From: Aerococcus tenax
GTDB lineage: Bacteria > Bacillota > Bacilli > Lactobacillales > Aerococcaceae
Assembly: GCF_003286645.3 (NCBI RefSeq)
Contig: NZ_CP127382.2
Coordinates: 868,001-932,000 of the forward strand
Direction of reading: 5' to 3'
DNA length: 64,000 bases
Shown here: one piece after another, positions 28,177 to 35,906 of the stretch
Position numbering within the stretch: the first letter of the stretch is position 1
How the letters are laid out: the number at the start of each line of letters is the position of its first letter
Notes under the pieces: model-generated
The model's input: only the letters and a program-made list of their open reading frames with translations
Told to the model about the DNA's origin: nothing
The model's database searches: none
Program-made: the position numbers and the translations under genes

Positions 28177-28542
28177 CTATTTCGCTGAGTTAATAAGGTT
28201 TTCGGCCATATTAGCATAAGCGTCATGCATTGCCCGTTCTTCCGTGGTTTTCTCGTTGTAAGTTAGTCCAGCTTCTTTGAACGCTTTCCGTTGAGCCAAG
28301 ACTTTTCGGTCATGTTCCCGGTCAGCCTGTTCTTTTGCTAGGCGGTCACTTTCCACTTTCATAGCGTCAGCTAAAAATTGGCGGTTCTTTTCTTCCTGCT
28401 CCTGCATTTTTTTAATCTTAGCCTTTTGGGCTTCTTTGTAGGCCTGATATTCTTTGGCCGCTTCTTCCTCAGCAATTTCCATGTAAACCCCTAAATCAAG
28501 TGTACCTGGCTTGTTTAAAATTTCATCTCTCAAATCGTTCAT
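28177..28542 (-). CDS. Charged helical protein with scaffold-like C-terminal tail
   Basis: 121 residues, mostly a long Lys/Glu/Gln-rich helix (about 20-90), ending HDAYANMAENLINSAK. The tail matches the downstream neighbour's NPYAQMADNLIEASWR at Y-A-x-M-A-(D/E)-N-L-I. AAAGGAGAATTA lies before the ATG. No family recognised for the rest. It may be a second scaffold mimic or an anti-scaffold that competes for the same capsid contact. Confidence 0.6.
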   Translation of the reverse strand: MNDLRDEILNKPGTLDLGVYMEIAEEEAAKEYQAYKEAQKAKIKKMQEQEEKNRQFLADAMKVESDRLAKEQADREHDRKVLAQRKAFKEAGLTYNEKTTEERAMHDAYANMAENLINSAK

Positions 28543-28563
28543 TATTAATTCTCCTTTTCTTTT

Positions 28564-28998
28564 TTAATTCCAAGTAATACGATCGTTTTCATTCTCAAAG
28601 CATAATAGCTCACCTCCTTTAAAGGCCTCTGCGAATTGAATTTGAGCCTTTCTCAATAATCTATAAAAAGTGGATTCAGAATAGCAATATTCAATATATA
28701 TCTCGGTATTTTTAAAGTGCTTAATATACTTTTTTTCTAAAATTTTCCCTAGCTCGGGTTCTACTAAATCGATTGCATTTTCAATTTCCAATACTTTGGC
28801 TTTAGCCTCTTCCCTGATCTCTATAAGATCCTCGGAATAATTACCAGCATTTTTTACATGCTTTTCGGGGGTGTATCTATAGTTAGCTACTAACCGGCCT
28901 TGGTAGCCACTAAGGCGCCTTAAACGGTCATAACCACTTAACAATTTATTGACCTTTTTAGCTGTTTTTTCTTCATCAACTGGCGGAATATAATACAT
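28564..28998 (-). CDS. ArpU/RinA-like phage late transcription regulator
   Basis: 144 residues. The C-terminal region, ILEKKYIKHFKNTEIYIEYC followed by SESTFYRLLRKAQIQFAEAF, is the sigma-4-like helix-turn-helix of the ArpU/RinA family, which activates late operons of Gram-positive phages. AGAGGGG precedes the ATG. In the island it stands just before the scaffold-like genes, so it may switch on that late block or sense the helper. Phage origin is clear. Confidence 0.82.
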   Translation of the reverse strand: MYYIPPVDEEKTAKKVNKLLSGYDRLRRLSGYQGRLVANYRYTPEKHVKNAGNYSEDLIEIREEAKAKVLEIENAIDLVEPELGKILEKKYIKHFKNTEIYIEYCYSESTFYRLLRKAQIQFAEAFKGGELLCFENENDRITWN

Positions 28999-29025
28999 TG
29001 CCTAGCCCCTCTCTTGCTCAAAATA

Positions 29026-29130
29026 TGCTATAATTGGTATAGCCTACTTGATCTCGTGGGCTTCTGCTAATAATTAATTAGATATTCCTTTCTAAACGGG
29101 CTTATTATCCATGATGATAAGCTTTTTTTA
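29026..29130 (+). ncRNA. Candidate small RNA with promoter and terminator
   Basis: On the strand opposite the genes, an extended -10 TGcTATAAT (TATAAT 29029-29034) is followed by a hairpin AGCCTAC/GTGGGCT (29041-29062) and an intrinsic terminator GCTTATTATC/GATGATAAGC with seven T (29100-29129). This gives a transcript of about 90 nt antisense to the leader between the paralog block and the ArpU-like gene. Confidence 0.4.
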
Positions 29131-29153
29131 TACCCCGATTTAGTCAAGGCCAT

Positions 29154-29423
29154 TTAATTGAAAAATCCCCAATTCTTCATAAGCTCATAGGCAGAACAAT
29201 CGATCTCAGTATTTTCTTTGATCTTCCATAACTTATCCTCACTAATGCCGCCAGCTAGGAAACGAGTTATAGCATAGTACAAGATCATCACATCTATTTC
29301 GGTCTCTGCTAGGGTCTTACTTACTTCATCTTTTGAAGTGTCCGTTAGCGATTGAACACGGTCATTAATATAGTTGTCTGCAAAACAATCAAGGCGGGAT
29401 TCTAATTCTCTAAAACTTAACAT
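29154..29423 (-). CDS. Tandem-paralog family protein, copy 5
   Basis: 89 residues; the most diverged member. It keeps the Y-I-x-x-R near residue 18, a LAETEID segment, a hydrophobic helix ending FLAGGIS, and the C-terminal YELMKNWGFF. AAAGGAGG precedes the ATG, which overlaps the end of copy 4 by 14 nt. All five copies look helical and cytosolic. No known domain recognised. Confidence 0.75.
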   Translation of the reverse strand: MLSFRELESRLDCFADNYINDRVQSLTDTSKDEVSKTLAETEIDVMILYYAITRFLAGGISEDKLWKIKENTEIDCSAYELMKNWGFFN

Positions 29424-29682
29424 CTTGGTTGCCTCCTTTAAAAATGCCTACTTCTTTCATTACCTCAACAGCCCCATCGTCTAATATTGGCATACTAAGC
29501 ATTTTTTCAAGCTCAGCCTCAGAATTTTCCCCGTTAAGATAGCCAGCCACTAAGTCCATAACCGCAAAAAATGTTATTTCTTTTTCTGCTAGTGCTTCGG
29601 CTATAGGGCGCTTGGGTAGGTTGATTATGTCGTCTGTGCGGCTAATAACGTACTTTTTAATAACATTTTCTGTTGCTTCCAT
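29410..29682 (-). CDS. Tandem-paralog family protein, copy 4
   Basis: 90 residues with an eight-residue C-terminal extension after the family ending VMKEVGIF. Shared pattern: KKYVISR near the start, ALAEKEI, a hydrophobic helix ending GYLNGE, then a short helix before VGIF. AAGGAG precedes the ATG. Function unknown. Confidence 0.78.
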   Translation of the reverse strand: MEATENVIKKYVISRTDDIINLPKRPIAEALAEKEITFFAVMDLVAGYLNGENSEAELEKMLSMPILDDGAVEVMKEVGIFKGGNQDVKF

Positions 29683-29695
29683 GTTCCTGACTCCT

Positions 29696-29938
29696 TTATA
29701 AAATGCCTACTTCTTTAAAAAGGTCTGCTGCTTCTGTTGGCATACCTGCAGAATAGGCATACTTTTTAAGTTCTTCTTTAGGTAAATCACCATTAAGATA
29801 GTCAATCACCGTACCTACTAAACCAATCATTTCTATTTCTTGGTTTGCCAATAATTTAGCAACAATGGGGGCTGGTTGCTTTGCCAAGCCTGCCACTCGA
29901 TTTTCAATATATTTATTAATCATTTCTTTTTCGTCCAT
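29696..29938 (-). CDS. Tandem-paralog family protein, copy 3
   Basis: 80 residues. Family pattern: NKYIENRVAGLAKQP, LLANQEIE, IDYLNGDLPKEEL and ending LFKEVGIL. GAGGAGGATC precedes the ATG. Spacing to its neighbours is 11-14 nt, so the block is one transcript. Confidence 0.8.
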   Translation of the reverse strand: MDEKEMINKYIENRVAGLAKQPAPIVAKLLANQEIEMIGLVGTVIDYLNGDLPKEELKKYAYSAGMPTEAADLFKEVGIL

Positions 29939-29949
29939 AAGATCCTCCT

Positions 29950-30192
29950 CTATAAAATCCCAATTAACTTCATTAGCGTTTTAGCCTCTCTGGGTATGCC
30001 CATTTCAGCATTAATCGCTTCAAGTCTTTGCCTGCTGATTTCCCCTGATAGATACAGGTCAATCGATTGGGTAATTACCGCCATATCATATTCATGTTGA
30101 GCTGCCATGCCTGCCAACATTCCTTTAGGGTACTCAAGGAATTGGCTGCCTCTTTTTTGCAAATAGTGGTCTCTCATTTCCAAACTATCCAT
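29950..30192 (-). CDS. Tandem-paralog family protein, copy 2
   Basis: 80 residues. Family pattern: DHYLQKRGSQFLEYPKG, MAAQHEYD, IDLYLSGEISRQRL and ending LMKLIGIL. AAGGAGG precedes the ATG. Same length and same domain order as copies 1 and 3. Confidence 0.8.
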   Translation of the reverse strand: MDSLEMRDHYLQKRGSQFLEYPKGMLAGMAAQHEYDMAVITQSIDLYLSGEISRQRLEAINAEMGIPREAKTLMKLIGIL

Positions 30193-30203
30193 TTTAGACC
30201 TCC

Positions 30204-30452
30204 TTAAAACTCAATAATGCCAACTTCTCGCATAAGGTCATAACCTTGTCTGTCGATCCCGTTTTGATCATTGATTAACTCAAGCTGATCCTTGGTAATG
30301 TCTCCCTCAATGTAATAAATGATCCCCTGCATGGTCATAATCAGATTAAATTCTTGTTCTGCCAGCATATATGCCCCGTCTCCTTGGGGGCGATTAAGTA
30401 ATTGCTTCATCCGCTTCTTGATATATTCATCTTTTATTTCTAAAACATCCAT
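30204..30452 (-). CDS. Tandem-paralog family protein, copy 1
   Basis: 82 residues; the first of five tandem diverged copies. Pattern: DEYIKKRMKQLLNRPQG, MLAEQEFN, IIYYIEGDITKDQL and ending LMREVGII. AAAGGAGA precedes the ATG. It follows the replication origin. I do not recognise the family; the helical two-part layout and repeated duplication suggest binding of varying partners, which is inference only. Confidence 0.8.
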   Translation of the reverse strand: MDVLEIKDEYIKKRMKQLLNRPQGDGAYMLAEQEFNLIMTMQGIIYYIEGDITKDQLELINDQNGIDRQGYDLMREVGIIEF

Positions 30453-30500
30453 TTTTAGGTCTCCTTTGGTTTTTAATGATTGTTAATGATCTATTTAGGG

Positions 30501-30753
30501 GGGTGTGTCCCCTGTCTTGTCCCGGTTGTTTTTAGGGGAAAATTGCCCCCAAATCCCTTGATAGCAAAGGCTTTAGAGCTATCCCCAAAAAATGTCCCGG
30601 TTCTTGCCAACTTGTTATATATATATATTATTTATTTACTATAGTTATACTTAAAAAGAAGCGGGACATAGGGGACATATATGTTAGATTATTGATTTAT
30701 CGCTATTTCTAGCGTCCCGCCTCAAGCGGGTCAATACGGGTCAATGCGGGACA
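30501..30753. other. Candidate replication origin with inverted sets of iterons
   Basis: Directly after the helicase gene. TGTCCC occurs at 30506, 30518 and 30593 on one side of an AT tract (30615-30648, mostly TA repeats), and its complement GGGACA at 30663, 30672 and 30748 on the other. CGGGTCAA is repeated at 30728 and 30738, and GTCCCGC/GCGGG pairs at 30714-30730. Iterons flanking an AT-rich zone just 3' of rep is the SaPI origin layout. Confidence 0.75.
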
Positions 30754-32238
30754 TTATTCAGACTTGAGAATAATTCTTATTGGATTCCTCCCCTTGGCAT
30801 AGGATTGAATTTCCTCAGGCATATTTTCTGACTCAGTGACATTAATTCGCTGTTTGGCTAATTTATACTTATTACCCGTTAACCGTTCTAAGATCTCAAT
30901 AAATTTAGTCCAAAAACCATAGGGTAGGGGGCTATAGTTGCCCATCTCCTCTTTATAGGCTGTTAAGGCATGCTTAATAAAATTGTTTGGCACTTTCCCC
31001 AACTCATGATAGCCACTGGGGATATACTCATCGTTAATGAAGCCCTCTATAAAGTCATTGGCTCGGCGATACTTGGCAATTTCTTTCTTAACCGCTTCTG
31101 GCTCAATAAAGTGGGTAAAATCCAACTCAATAGCTGTTTTTAGGACGTATTCTAAAACAGCCTTGTCTTTTAGGTAGACTTCTTTAATGTTGGGATCGTT
31201 CTTTTCGCCGTTAAAGTCAGCATTAAAAGGGATCAATAGTAACCGTCTATACCAACCTGTGGATTTGTTCCGGACGTTGGGCATACCGTTTCCGCTAAAT
31301 AAGCAAAACATTTTTAAGGTGGCCATAAAAATGGGCTTCCTTTTTTCCTCTATCATAATGGGATCTCCGGTGGCTATACTCATAAGATCTGAGATACTAT
31401 CGACATATTTATTAGAGATATCGTCCCCTATGTTGCAGACTTTCCCTATTAGTGCCTCTTTCCCAAATTGGCTGCCAAAATCAGGCGGTTTTAAGGCGCT
31501 AACATTCTTCTTGCCAATAAGATTTATTAATAGTTGCTGAAATGTGCCTTTACCACTATTTCCGCTACCAATGAGAAAACCTATTTTGTTGCGGGTATGA
31601 TTAGGGTTCAGGGCTTCATTGATAACCTGCCATAGTAAGGTAACGACTTCTTCATCACCACAAGCAATAGACAGCAACCACTTATCAAAGTCAAAGCCAT
31701 TGATAATGGGCTTAGTGGCCAAGGGATTGTAGTTGGTGGCAATCTTGCTGGTAATGGCATAGTTAGGGCTAAAGGGTAGTAACTTATGCTCTTTGAGTGA
31801 GTAAATGCCATTATTAACGGGGATCAGGTCACGGCTAGAAAAAGGCTCTATGAGGGGCACTCTGATTCTTAATTGCCGGATAACCTCGATCCAATGCTTA
31901 GACTTATATTTTTCTTCTTCTAAACAATTAATCAGCCTACTAATTTCATTTTCACTTGAAATATAAAGGCCTTGTTCTGGGTCATAGTAAGCTAGCATAG
32001 CCCTGTCACGGTCATTACCTATCAAAATACAATGGACATGTTGCATAAACAGTTTTGCCCCTGTTCCTTCGTGTAAAAAGGGGGCGCTTTTATTTTCTTC
32101 TTGGTGATCAGCCCGCCATTTAGCCCCTGCGGCTTTGAGTGCTGAGCGGATCTCTTCCATGGTGCTGGGTGCTTTCTCCTTAGGAGGGTTGGTTAGTTTT
32201 CTGGCACGTCTAAGCACTTCATCAAATTCATCAGTCAT
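30754..32238 (-). CDS. Replication protein: SF3 helicase, phage/plasmid P4-type
   Basis: 494 residues. The superfamily 3 helicase core has Walker A GSGNSGKGT (224-232), Walker B-like VCNIGDDISN (about 263-272) and a sensor region FSGNGMPNVRNKSTGWYRRL (about 316-335). The preceding ~100 residues resemble the D5 N-terminal domain found with these helicases. It should bind the origin iterons and unwind them. It overlaps the primase gene by 8 nt, as in pri-rep pairs of phage satellites. Confidence 0.9.
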   Translation of the reverse strand: MTDEFDEVLRRARKLTNPPKEKAPSTMEEIRSALKAAGAKWRADHQEENKSAPFLHEGTGAKLFMQHVHCILIGNDRDRAMLAYYDPEQGLYISSENEISRLINCLEEEKYKSKHWIEVIRQLRIRVPLIEPFSSRDLIPVNNGIYSLKEHKLLPFSPNYAITSKIATNYNPLATKPIINGFDFDKWLLSIACGDEEVVTLLWQVINEALNPNHTRNKIGFLIGSGNSGKGTFQQLLINLIGKKNVSALKPPDFGSQFGKEALIGKVCNIGDDISNKYVDSISDLMSIATGDPIMIEEKRKPIFMATLKMFCLFSGNGMPNVRNKSTGWYRRLLLIPFNADFNGEKNDPNIKEVYLKDKAVLEYVLKTAIELDFTHFIEPEAVKKEIAKYRRANDFIEGFINDEYIPSGYHELGKVPNNFIKHALTAYKEEMGNYSPLPYGFWTKFIEILERLTGNKYKLAKQRINVTESENMPEEIQSYAKGRNPIRIILKSE

Positions 32239-33169
32239 CTACTGGTTCACCTCGCTTTCGTTCTTCTCGTGATAAAACGCTATTCATTACACCAACTAAT
32301 TCTTGATCAGATAAGGGCGGTTGAGTGAAGCGTTGATTCCAATCTTGGCAAATAGAAATGCAGCATTCTGGGCTAACATTGGCTTTTAGAAGCGTTCCAA
32401 AGGCTTTAGTGAAAAAGTTATTGCGGCCGCCTTGAGAAATTCCGGAATAAACTTCCTGTAATAGCCGGGGTACTTTACCAATATAGCGGCCATTCTCATA
32501 GGGGCTATAAGTCCTTTTAATTTCAAAATTAGCTTGTTGCTCAGAACGATTTACAGGCACTTTCGCACCACTTAGCTGGGTAATTACCTTGTATTCACCG
32601 TGTAGGCCGTTATCTACCGGCATGCCCATTAGGCGGCTAAAGTCGCCACTACTTGGGTCAATGGGTAAACCTAACTGTTCAAAGTGATCAATAAGCGCCT
32701 GAGTGGTTGCCTTGCATTCTTGTTTAGTCATGGGCTGGCTAGGCTCTAAAATGACCCTTATTCTGGCATGCTGGGGCTGGCTGTTGATTGTTGGATAGAT
32801 GATATACTTTAGTCCCTCAAGCTCTTTTAGAAGCAGGCTAAGGGCTTTTTCATAAGCCAGCGGGGCATATTTAAGTTGATTGTTAGGGTCAGCGTTGGCC
32901 TTAGGCTCAATATCCAAAGTGATCAATGACTTATTTATGGTTTGACTGTCTGAACGCTGTGAGCCTTGAATTTGGCCACTAAAGAAGTAAAGACAGTTAT
33001 TAAGCTTGATTTCATCAGGAACGGGCTTGTCACCGTCTGGCTTGGATTGAATACCCTCTAGGTGTTTGATATTGTTTTGGCAAAGATAGGCCAAGGTTTC
33101 AAAGTCACTACCATTAGAGGGGCATTCTTTTAGCTGGTTGTTCTTAACTCCTGTAGTCGTGTAGATCAT
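32231..33169 (-). CDS. Primase (AEP-like core with PriCT domain)
   Basis: 312 residues from the ATG at 33169, with AGGTGG 5 nt upstream; a GTG at 33178 would overlap that site. The N-terminal part has an acidic motif SLITLDIEPK (about 80) and RIRVILE (about 160), consistent with an archaeo-eukaryotic primase core. The C-terminal GGRNNFFTKAFGTLL to LSDQELVGVMNSVLS is a PriCT-type helical domain. It would prime replication with the SF3 helicase next to it. Confidence 0.8.
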   Translation of the reverse strand: MIYTTTGVKNNQLKECPSNGSDFETLAYLCQNNIKHLEGIQSKPDGDKPVPDEIKLNNCLYFFSGQIQGSQRSDSQTINKSLITLDIEPKANADPNNQLKYAPLAYEKALSLLLKELEGLKYIIYPTINSQPQHARIRVILEPSQPMTKQECKATTQALIDHFEQLGLPIDPSSGDFSRLMGMPVDNGLHGEYKVITQLSGAKVPVNRSEQQANFEIKRTYSPYENGRYIGKVPRLLQEVYSGISQGGRNNFFTKAFGTLLKANVSPECCISICQDWNQRFTQPPLSDQELVGVMNSVLSREERKRGEPVDD

Positions 33170-33178
33170 GGCAGCCAC

Positions 33179-33550
33179 CTAGTAATCAATGCCCAAGGCC
33201 TCAAGGTTACTTATAACTTCGGTCTTACTGTGGCTATTGGACAGCAGGCAATAGATAGCCTCTAGGGTCTCACCTTGGCGCTTAATTTGATTTTGGAAAT
33301 CTTCATCAAGTTCACGTTGAAACTTTTCCAATTCATCATAATATTCAGGCTTAACTCTATTAGCATGTGTGGCTAAACTGATAAGATCGTCTATTGTTTC
33401 TTGCTTTTTGATTGTTGATAAAATGGGATCTAAGGCGCTGGCTACTTGGCTTAGGTGTTCTGTTGTCAAGTAACAAGTGACTTCTGGTTCTTGTAACGTA
33501 ATATCTTGGGTTATAATTTCTTTAAACAAACCTTTTTGAGTGTTTTCCAT
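33179..33550 (-). CDS. Helical protein of unknown function upstream of primase
   Basis: 123 residues, acidic and helical. Its stop codon overlaps the primase ribosome site, so the genes are coupled. AAAGGAGTAA precedes the ATG. No family recognised. Its place in the replication module suggests an accessory role in replication or its control. Confidence 0.65.
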   Translation of the reverse strand: MENTQKGLFKEIITQDITLQEPEVTCYLTTEHLSQVASALDPILSTIKKQETIDDLISLATHANRVKPEYYDELEKFQRELDEDFQNQIKRQGETLEAIYCLLSNSHSKTEVISNLEALGIDY

Positions 33551-33576
33551 AATGATTTACTCCTTTAAAATCCTAT

Positions 33577-33708
33577 TGCGATGGGCTTTGTAGATCTGTT
33601 ATAATGGACGTATAAAAGATTACTAAAGTATCTTTTTAATTCCGAAAAAATTTCGGTTCATAAAATCGTCCTTAGCGACTTATGGTTAGACCATGAGCCG
33701 CTTTTTTT
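33577..33708 (+). ncRNA. Candidate small RNA with strong promoter and terminator
   Basis: On the opposite strand to the genes: -35 TTGCGA (33577-33582), 18-nt spacer, extended -10 TGtTATAAT (TATAAT 33601-33606), then ~95 nt ending in a 12-bp stem (33675-33686 with 33690-33701, one mismatch) and seven T. It includes the hairpin CCGAAAAAATTTCGG (33641-33655). It converges on the gene at 33707. Confidence 0.5.
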
Positions 33709-33991
33709 ATTGGTAAGGGTGCGCTCTAATGAAGTCATTTAAAACGGATCTCTCAACATACACTTTGTTACCAAGCTTATTAAGTGGTAGGCCTAATTCT
33801 CTGTGCCATTTCTCGGTTACCGTATTCCGGCTGGTACTGTATAATTGGGTGACTTCATCAATTGTCAACATTTCCTTATTAATAGCCAAATCTCTCTTGA
33901 GGTCTTCGGCCAGCTGGTTCAGATAGGGCTTTAACTGGTTAACGAAATCTTTTGAAGCACTAGGGTCTAATTGAATTTGAATATCACTCAT
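33707..33991 (-). CDS. Small helix-turn-helix protein, possible excisionase
   Basis: 94 residues. Residues 40-90 form an excisionase/MerR-type HTH: MLTIDEVTQLYSTSRNTVTE, then LGLPLNKLGNKVYVERSVLN. The N-terminal 40 residues are a helix. AAGAAAATGA-type upstream sequence follows AGGAGG. Satellite islands usually encode Xis on this strand in this module, so excision or regulation is the likely job; a replication regulator is an alternative. Confidence 0.65.
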   Translation of the reverse strand: MSDIQIQLDPSASKDFVNQLKPYLNQLAEDLKRDLAINKEMLTIDEVTQLYSTSRNTVTEKWHRELGLPLNKLGNKVYVERSVLNDFIRAHPYQ

Positions 33992-34003
33992 TTTCTTTAC
34001 CTC

Positions 34004-34408
34004 CTATACCTTAGCCAGGGCTTTCATGGCCACCTGGATAGTATTAGTCTTTGCATTTAAAACAGTCGTGTCATTTTCGGTCATGGCCAATTCTTTTAGC
34101 AGATAATAAAGTTCCCAATACTCTGCGGATTGTTCTTGGCTCTTAATCCAAATAGGTTCATCAGCTCTTTTTAAGACCTCTAGGCCGTGCATGGCGCTGT
34201 CCTTTACCGTAAAATCAATATAGCCTTGGCTCTTTAGGCGGTACATTTTAGGCCGTGCCACCTCAGCAGACGGGTAGCCAAATTTGTCGGCTACTTCCTG
34301 AAAAGTAACTGTTGAATGACTACCAAAGTAATTGAGCATAGCCTCCCGCCTAGCTGCGGCCTTTTCCCTCTGGTTCATGGTATCGGTTTTCTTAGTTGAT
34401 TCTGTCAT
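34004..34408 (-). CDS. Winged-helix-like DNA-binding protein
   Basis: 134 residues from the ATG at 34408, which has AAAGGAG upstream (an in-frame ATG at 34429 lacks one). Residues about 22-65 (AMLNYFGSHSTVTFQEVADK, then RPKMYRLKSQGYIDF) look like a winged helix. The remainder is helical. Specific family not recognised. Confidence 0.65.
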   Translation of the reverse strand: MTESTKKTDTMNQREKAAARREAMLNYFGSHSTVTFQEVADKFGYPSAEVARPKMYRLKSQGYIDFTVKDSAMHGLEVLKRADEPIWIKSQEQSAEYWELYYLLKELAMTENDTTVLNAKTNTIQVAMKALAKV

Positions 34409-34443
34409 AGTGATTAGCTCCTTTAGCATTATATTTGGGCATA

Positions 34444-34476
34444 CAAAAAGCCCTCATCAAATCAATGATAAGGGCT
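34444..34476 (-). terminator. Terminator after the toxin gene
   Basis: On the minus strand AGCCCT-t-ATCA pairs with TGAT-g-AGGGCT (34476-34449), followed by TTTTTG. It ends the toxin-antitoxin operon. Confidence 0.75.
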
Positions 34477-34504
34477 AAGTGTTTTTGGCTGGGATAGGTC
34501 ACTA

Positions 34505-34804
34505 TTATGGTATCTTACGTGTTAACTCCTTATAGAAATTCTCACGGCTTCCAACTTGGATGATTTCAACCGTTACAATGTCTTCATGGATCGTGTAAGC
34601 TATGCGGTATTGTGCCTTTTGGTAGTAAATTGGCCGGGTATAAATATCTTTCAAGCCGCCTTTTTTGCGATCCCCACAATGGGGGTCTTTGGCTATAACT
34701 TGGTAAATTTCCTGACCGATTAACTTAATTAGGCGCTTATCTTTTAACTTCTTGAGTTCCCGCTTGGCGCTGTTTCTGAAGTAGATTTTATAGTCCAAAC
34801 TCAC
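34505..34804 (-). CDS. RelE/ParE-family toxin
   Basis: 99 residues. The fold pattern KIYFRNSAKRELKKLKDKRL, a middle YTRPIYYQKAQYRIAYTIHE and C-terminal IIQVGSRENFYKEL is that of RelE/ParE toxins, which mostly cleave mRNA on the ribosome. It starts inside the antitoxin gene (17-nt overlap), the standard antitoxin-first order. It may stabilise the island or act against the helper phage. Confidence 0.85.
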   Translation of the reverse strand: MSLDYKIYFRNSAKRELKKLKDKRLIKLIGQEIYQVIAKDPHCGDRKKGGLKDIYTRPIYYQKAQYRIAYTIHEDIVTVEIIQVGSRENFYKELTRKIP

Positions 34805-35114
34805 GGTTAAAATCCTCTTCAGTCATCTGGCTAGATGGCTCGTCCATCAGCTCATTTAAGCGGTCTTCCATGAGACTCTTCCGGTGTTCCATTTCCTTAA
34901 TAATCGCCTCGCCGTCCGTATAGCCGTCTTTGATAATGTCTGTTAATAATAAAGCGTCAAAATCATCAACAAAGCGGGGGGCGGTGTCCACTCGCTCAAA
35001 GAATATTCCATCTTCTTGCAAGTGGGGCGTAAAGCTAGCCCCCTCAGCTATGTTAAAGGCTTTTGGGATGGTGACCATTAAAGAATTCCCTTGTTTTCTG
35101 GCTTTAACTACCAT
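34788..35114 (-). CDS. Antitoxin with AbrB/MazE-type DNA-binding domain
   Basis: 108 residues from the ATG at 35114 with AAGGAG 8 nt upstream. N-terminus VKARKQGNSLMVTIPKAFNI is a swapped-hairpin AbrB/MazE domain; the acidic helical C-terminus would wrap the toxin. Pairing a MazE-like N-domain with a RelE-type toxin is a known mix-and-match. The operon promoter overlaps a 20-bp palindrome, so autorepression is expected. Confidence 0.8.
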   Translation of the reverse strand: MVVKARKQGNSLMVTIPKAFNIAEGASFTPHLQEDGIFFERVDTAPRFVDDFDALLLTDIIKDGYTDGEAIIKEMEHRKSLMEDRLNELMDEPSSQMTEEDFNREFGL

Positions 35115-35132
35115 GGCTTTCACTCCTTATTA

Positions 35133-35181
35133 GTAATTATTTAAGTAATTACATTATAATTAAATTAAGCCCGATAGTCTA
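35133..35181 (-). promoter_or_regulatory. Toxin-antitoxin promoter with palindromic operator
   Basis: Minus-strand TAGACT (35181-35176), 17-nt spacer, TATAAT (35158-35153). Immediately downstream, 35133-35152 is a near-perfect 20-bp palindrome with half-sites GTAATTA/TAATTAC, a likely antitoxin operator covering the transcription start. Confidence 0.7.
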
Positions 35182-35240
35182 CACTTAGCCCTTATCTATT
35201 TAATTTTCAAAGAACTTTATTTTATTGTTATTACTCAGAT

Positions 35241-35861
35241 CTACGCTGCCAATAAGTTGGCTTTAATTTCTGAATAGGTCTGTTGCTGCTGTAAGCAGAT
35301 AATCGCCTGTACCTCTTTTTGGCGGTATAGGTTTAATTGCTCCGCTGTCATTAGCTCTAGGGTGGGTACTTCCTTAGAAGCGCCATGCTGTGCCCTTAGT
35401 TGCCTTGGGATCAAACCAGTGACCACCTGGCAAAGGAGACTAGCTATATTCATGTAAGAATGTGGATTTTTATATATCCAATTATCTATGGCTTTATTGA
35501 GCTGGGAATGGTAAAGCTTTTCAATTTCCCGCTTGACCTTGAACCGGTTGAGCTCTGCCCTCATAGAAAAGAACGCCTTAACTAAATCCTTTTTAAAAGC
35601 TCTAACTGGCTTTGTGTTATCTAGCCAAGTTATAAGCAGCGTTGCTTGAGGTTCGGTTAATCGGTAGTCTTTCGTTGGTCGTCCTCTGCCCTCAGTTAAT
35701 TTATGGATTTCAAATCCAATAATTCCAAAGTCTTCTAAATCCTCTTTATAGGTTCTAATTAGTCGGGTAACGGTGTGGTGTTGCACCTCAGCACATTCAG
35801 CGATAACACTTGATAAGGTGTAAGGTTCACTGTTTTTATTTTGGATATAAACTAGCTGCAT
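35241..35861 (-). CDS. Rha family phage regulatory protein
   Basis: 206 residues. The N-terminal Rha domain (about 10-105) is clear from EVQHHTVTRLIRTYKEDL, GRGRPTKDYRLTEPQATLL and KDLVKAFFSMRAEL. Rha proteins are phage-encoded regulators that interfere with infection of some hosts. The C-terminal half is helical and unassigned. Start ATG with AGGAAGGAGAATCC upstream. Confidence 0.85.
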   Translation of the reverse strand: MQLVYIQNKNSEPYTLSSVIAECAEVQHHTVTRLIRTYKEDLEDFGIIGFEIHKLTEGRGRPTKDYRLTEPQATLLITWLDNTKPVRAFKKDLVKAFFSMRAELNRFKVKREIEKLYHSQLNKAIDNWIYKNPHSYMNIASLLCQVVTGLIPRQLRAQHGASKEVPTLELMTAEQLNLYRQKEVQAIICLQQQQTYSEIKANLLAA

Positions 35862-35906
35862 AGTGGATTCTCCTTCCTAAGAGTGGATTTAAAACCCAAG
35901 CTCTTG

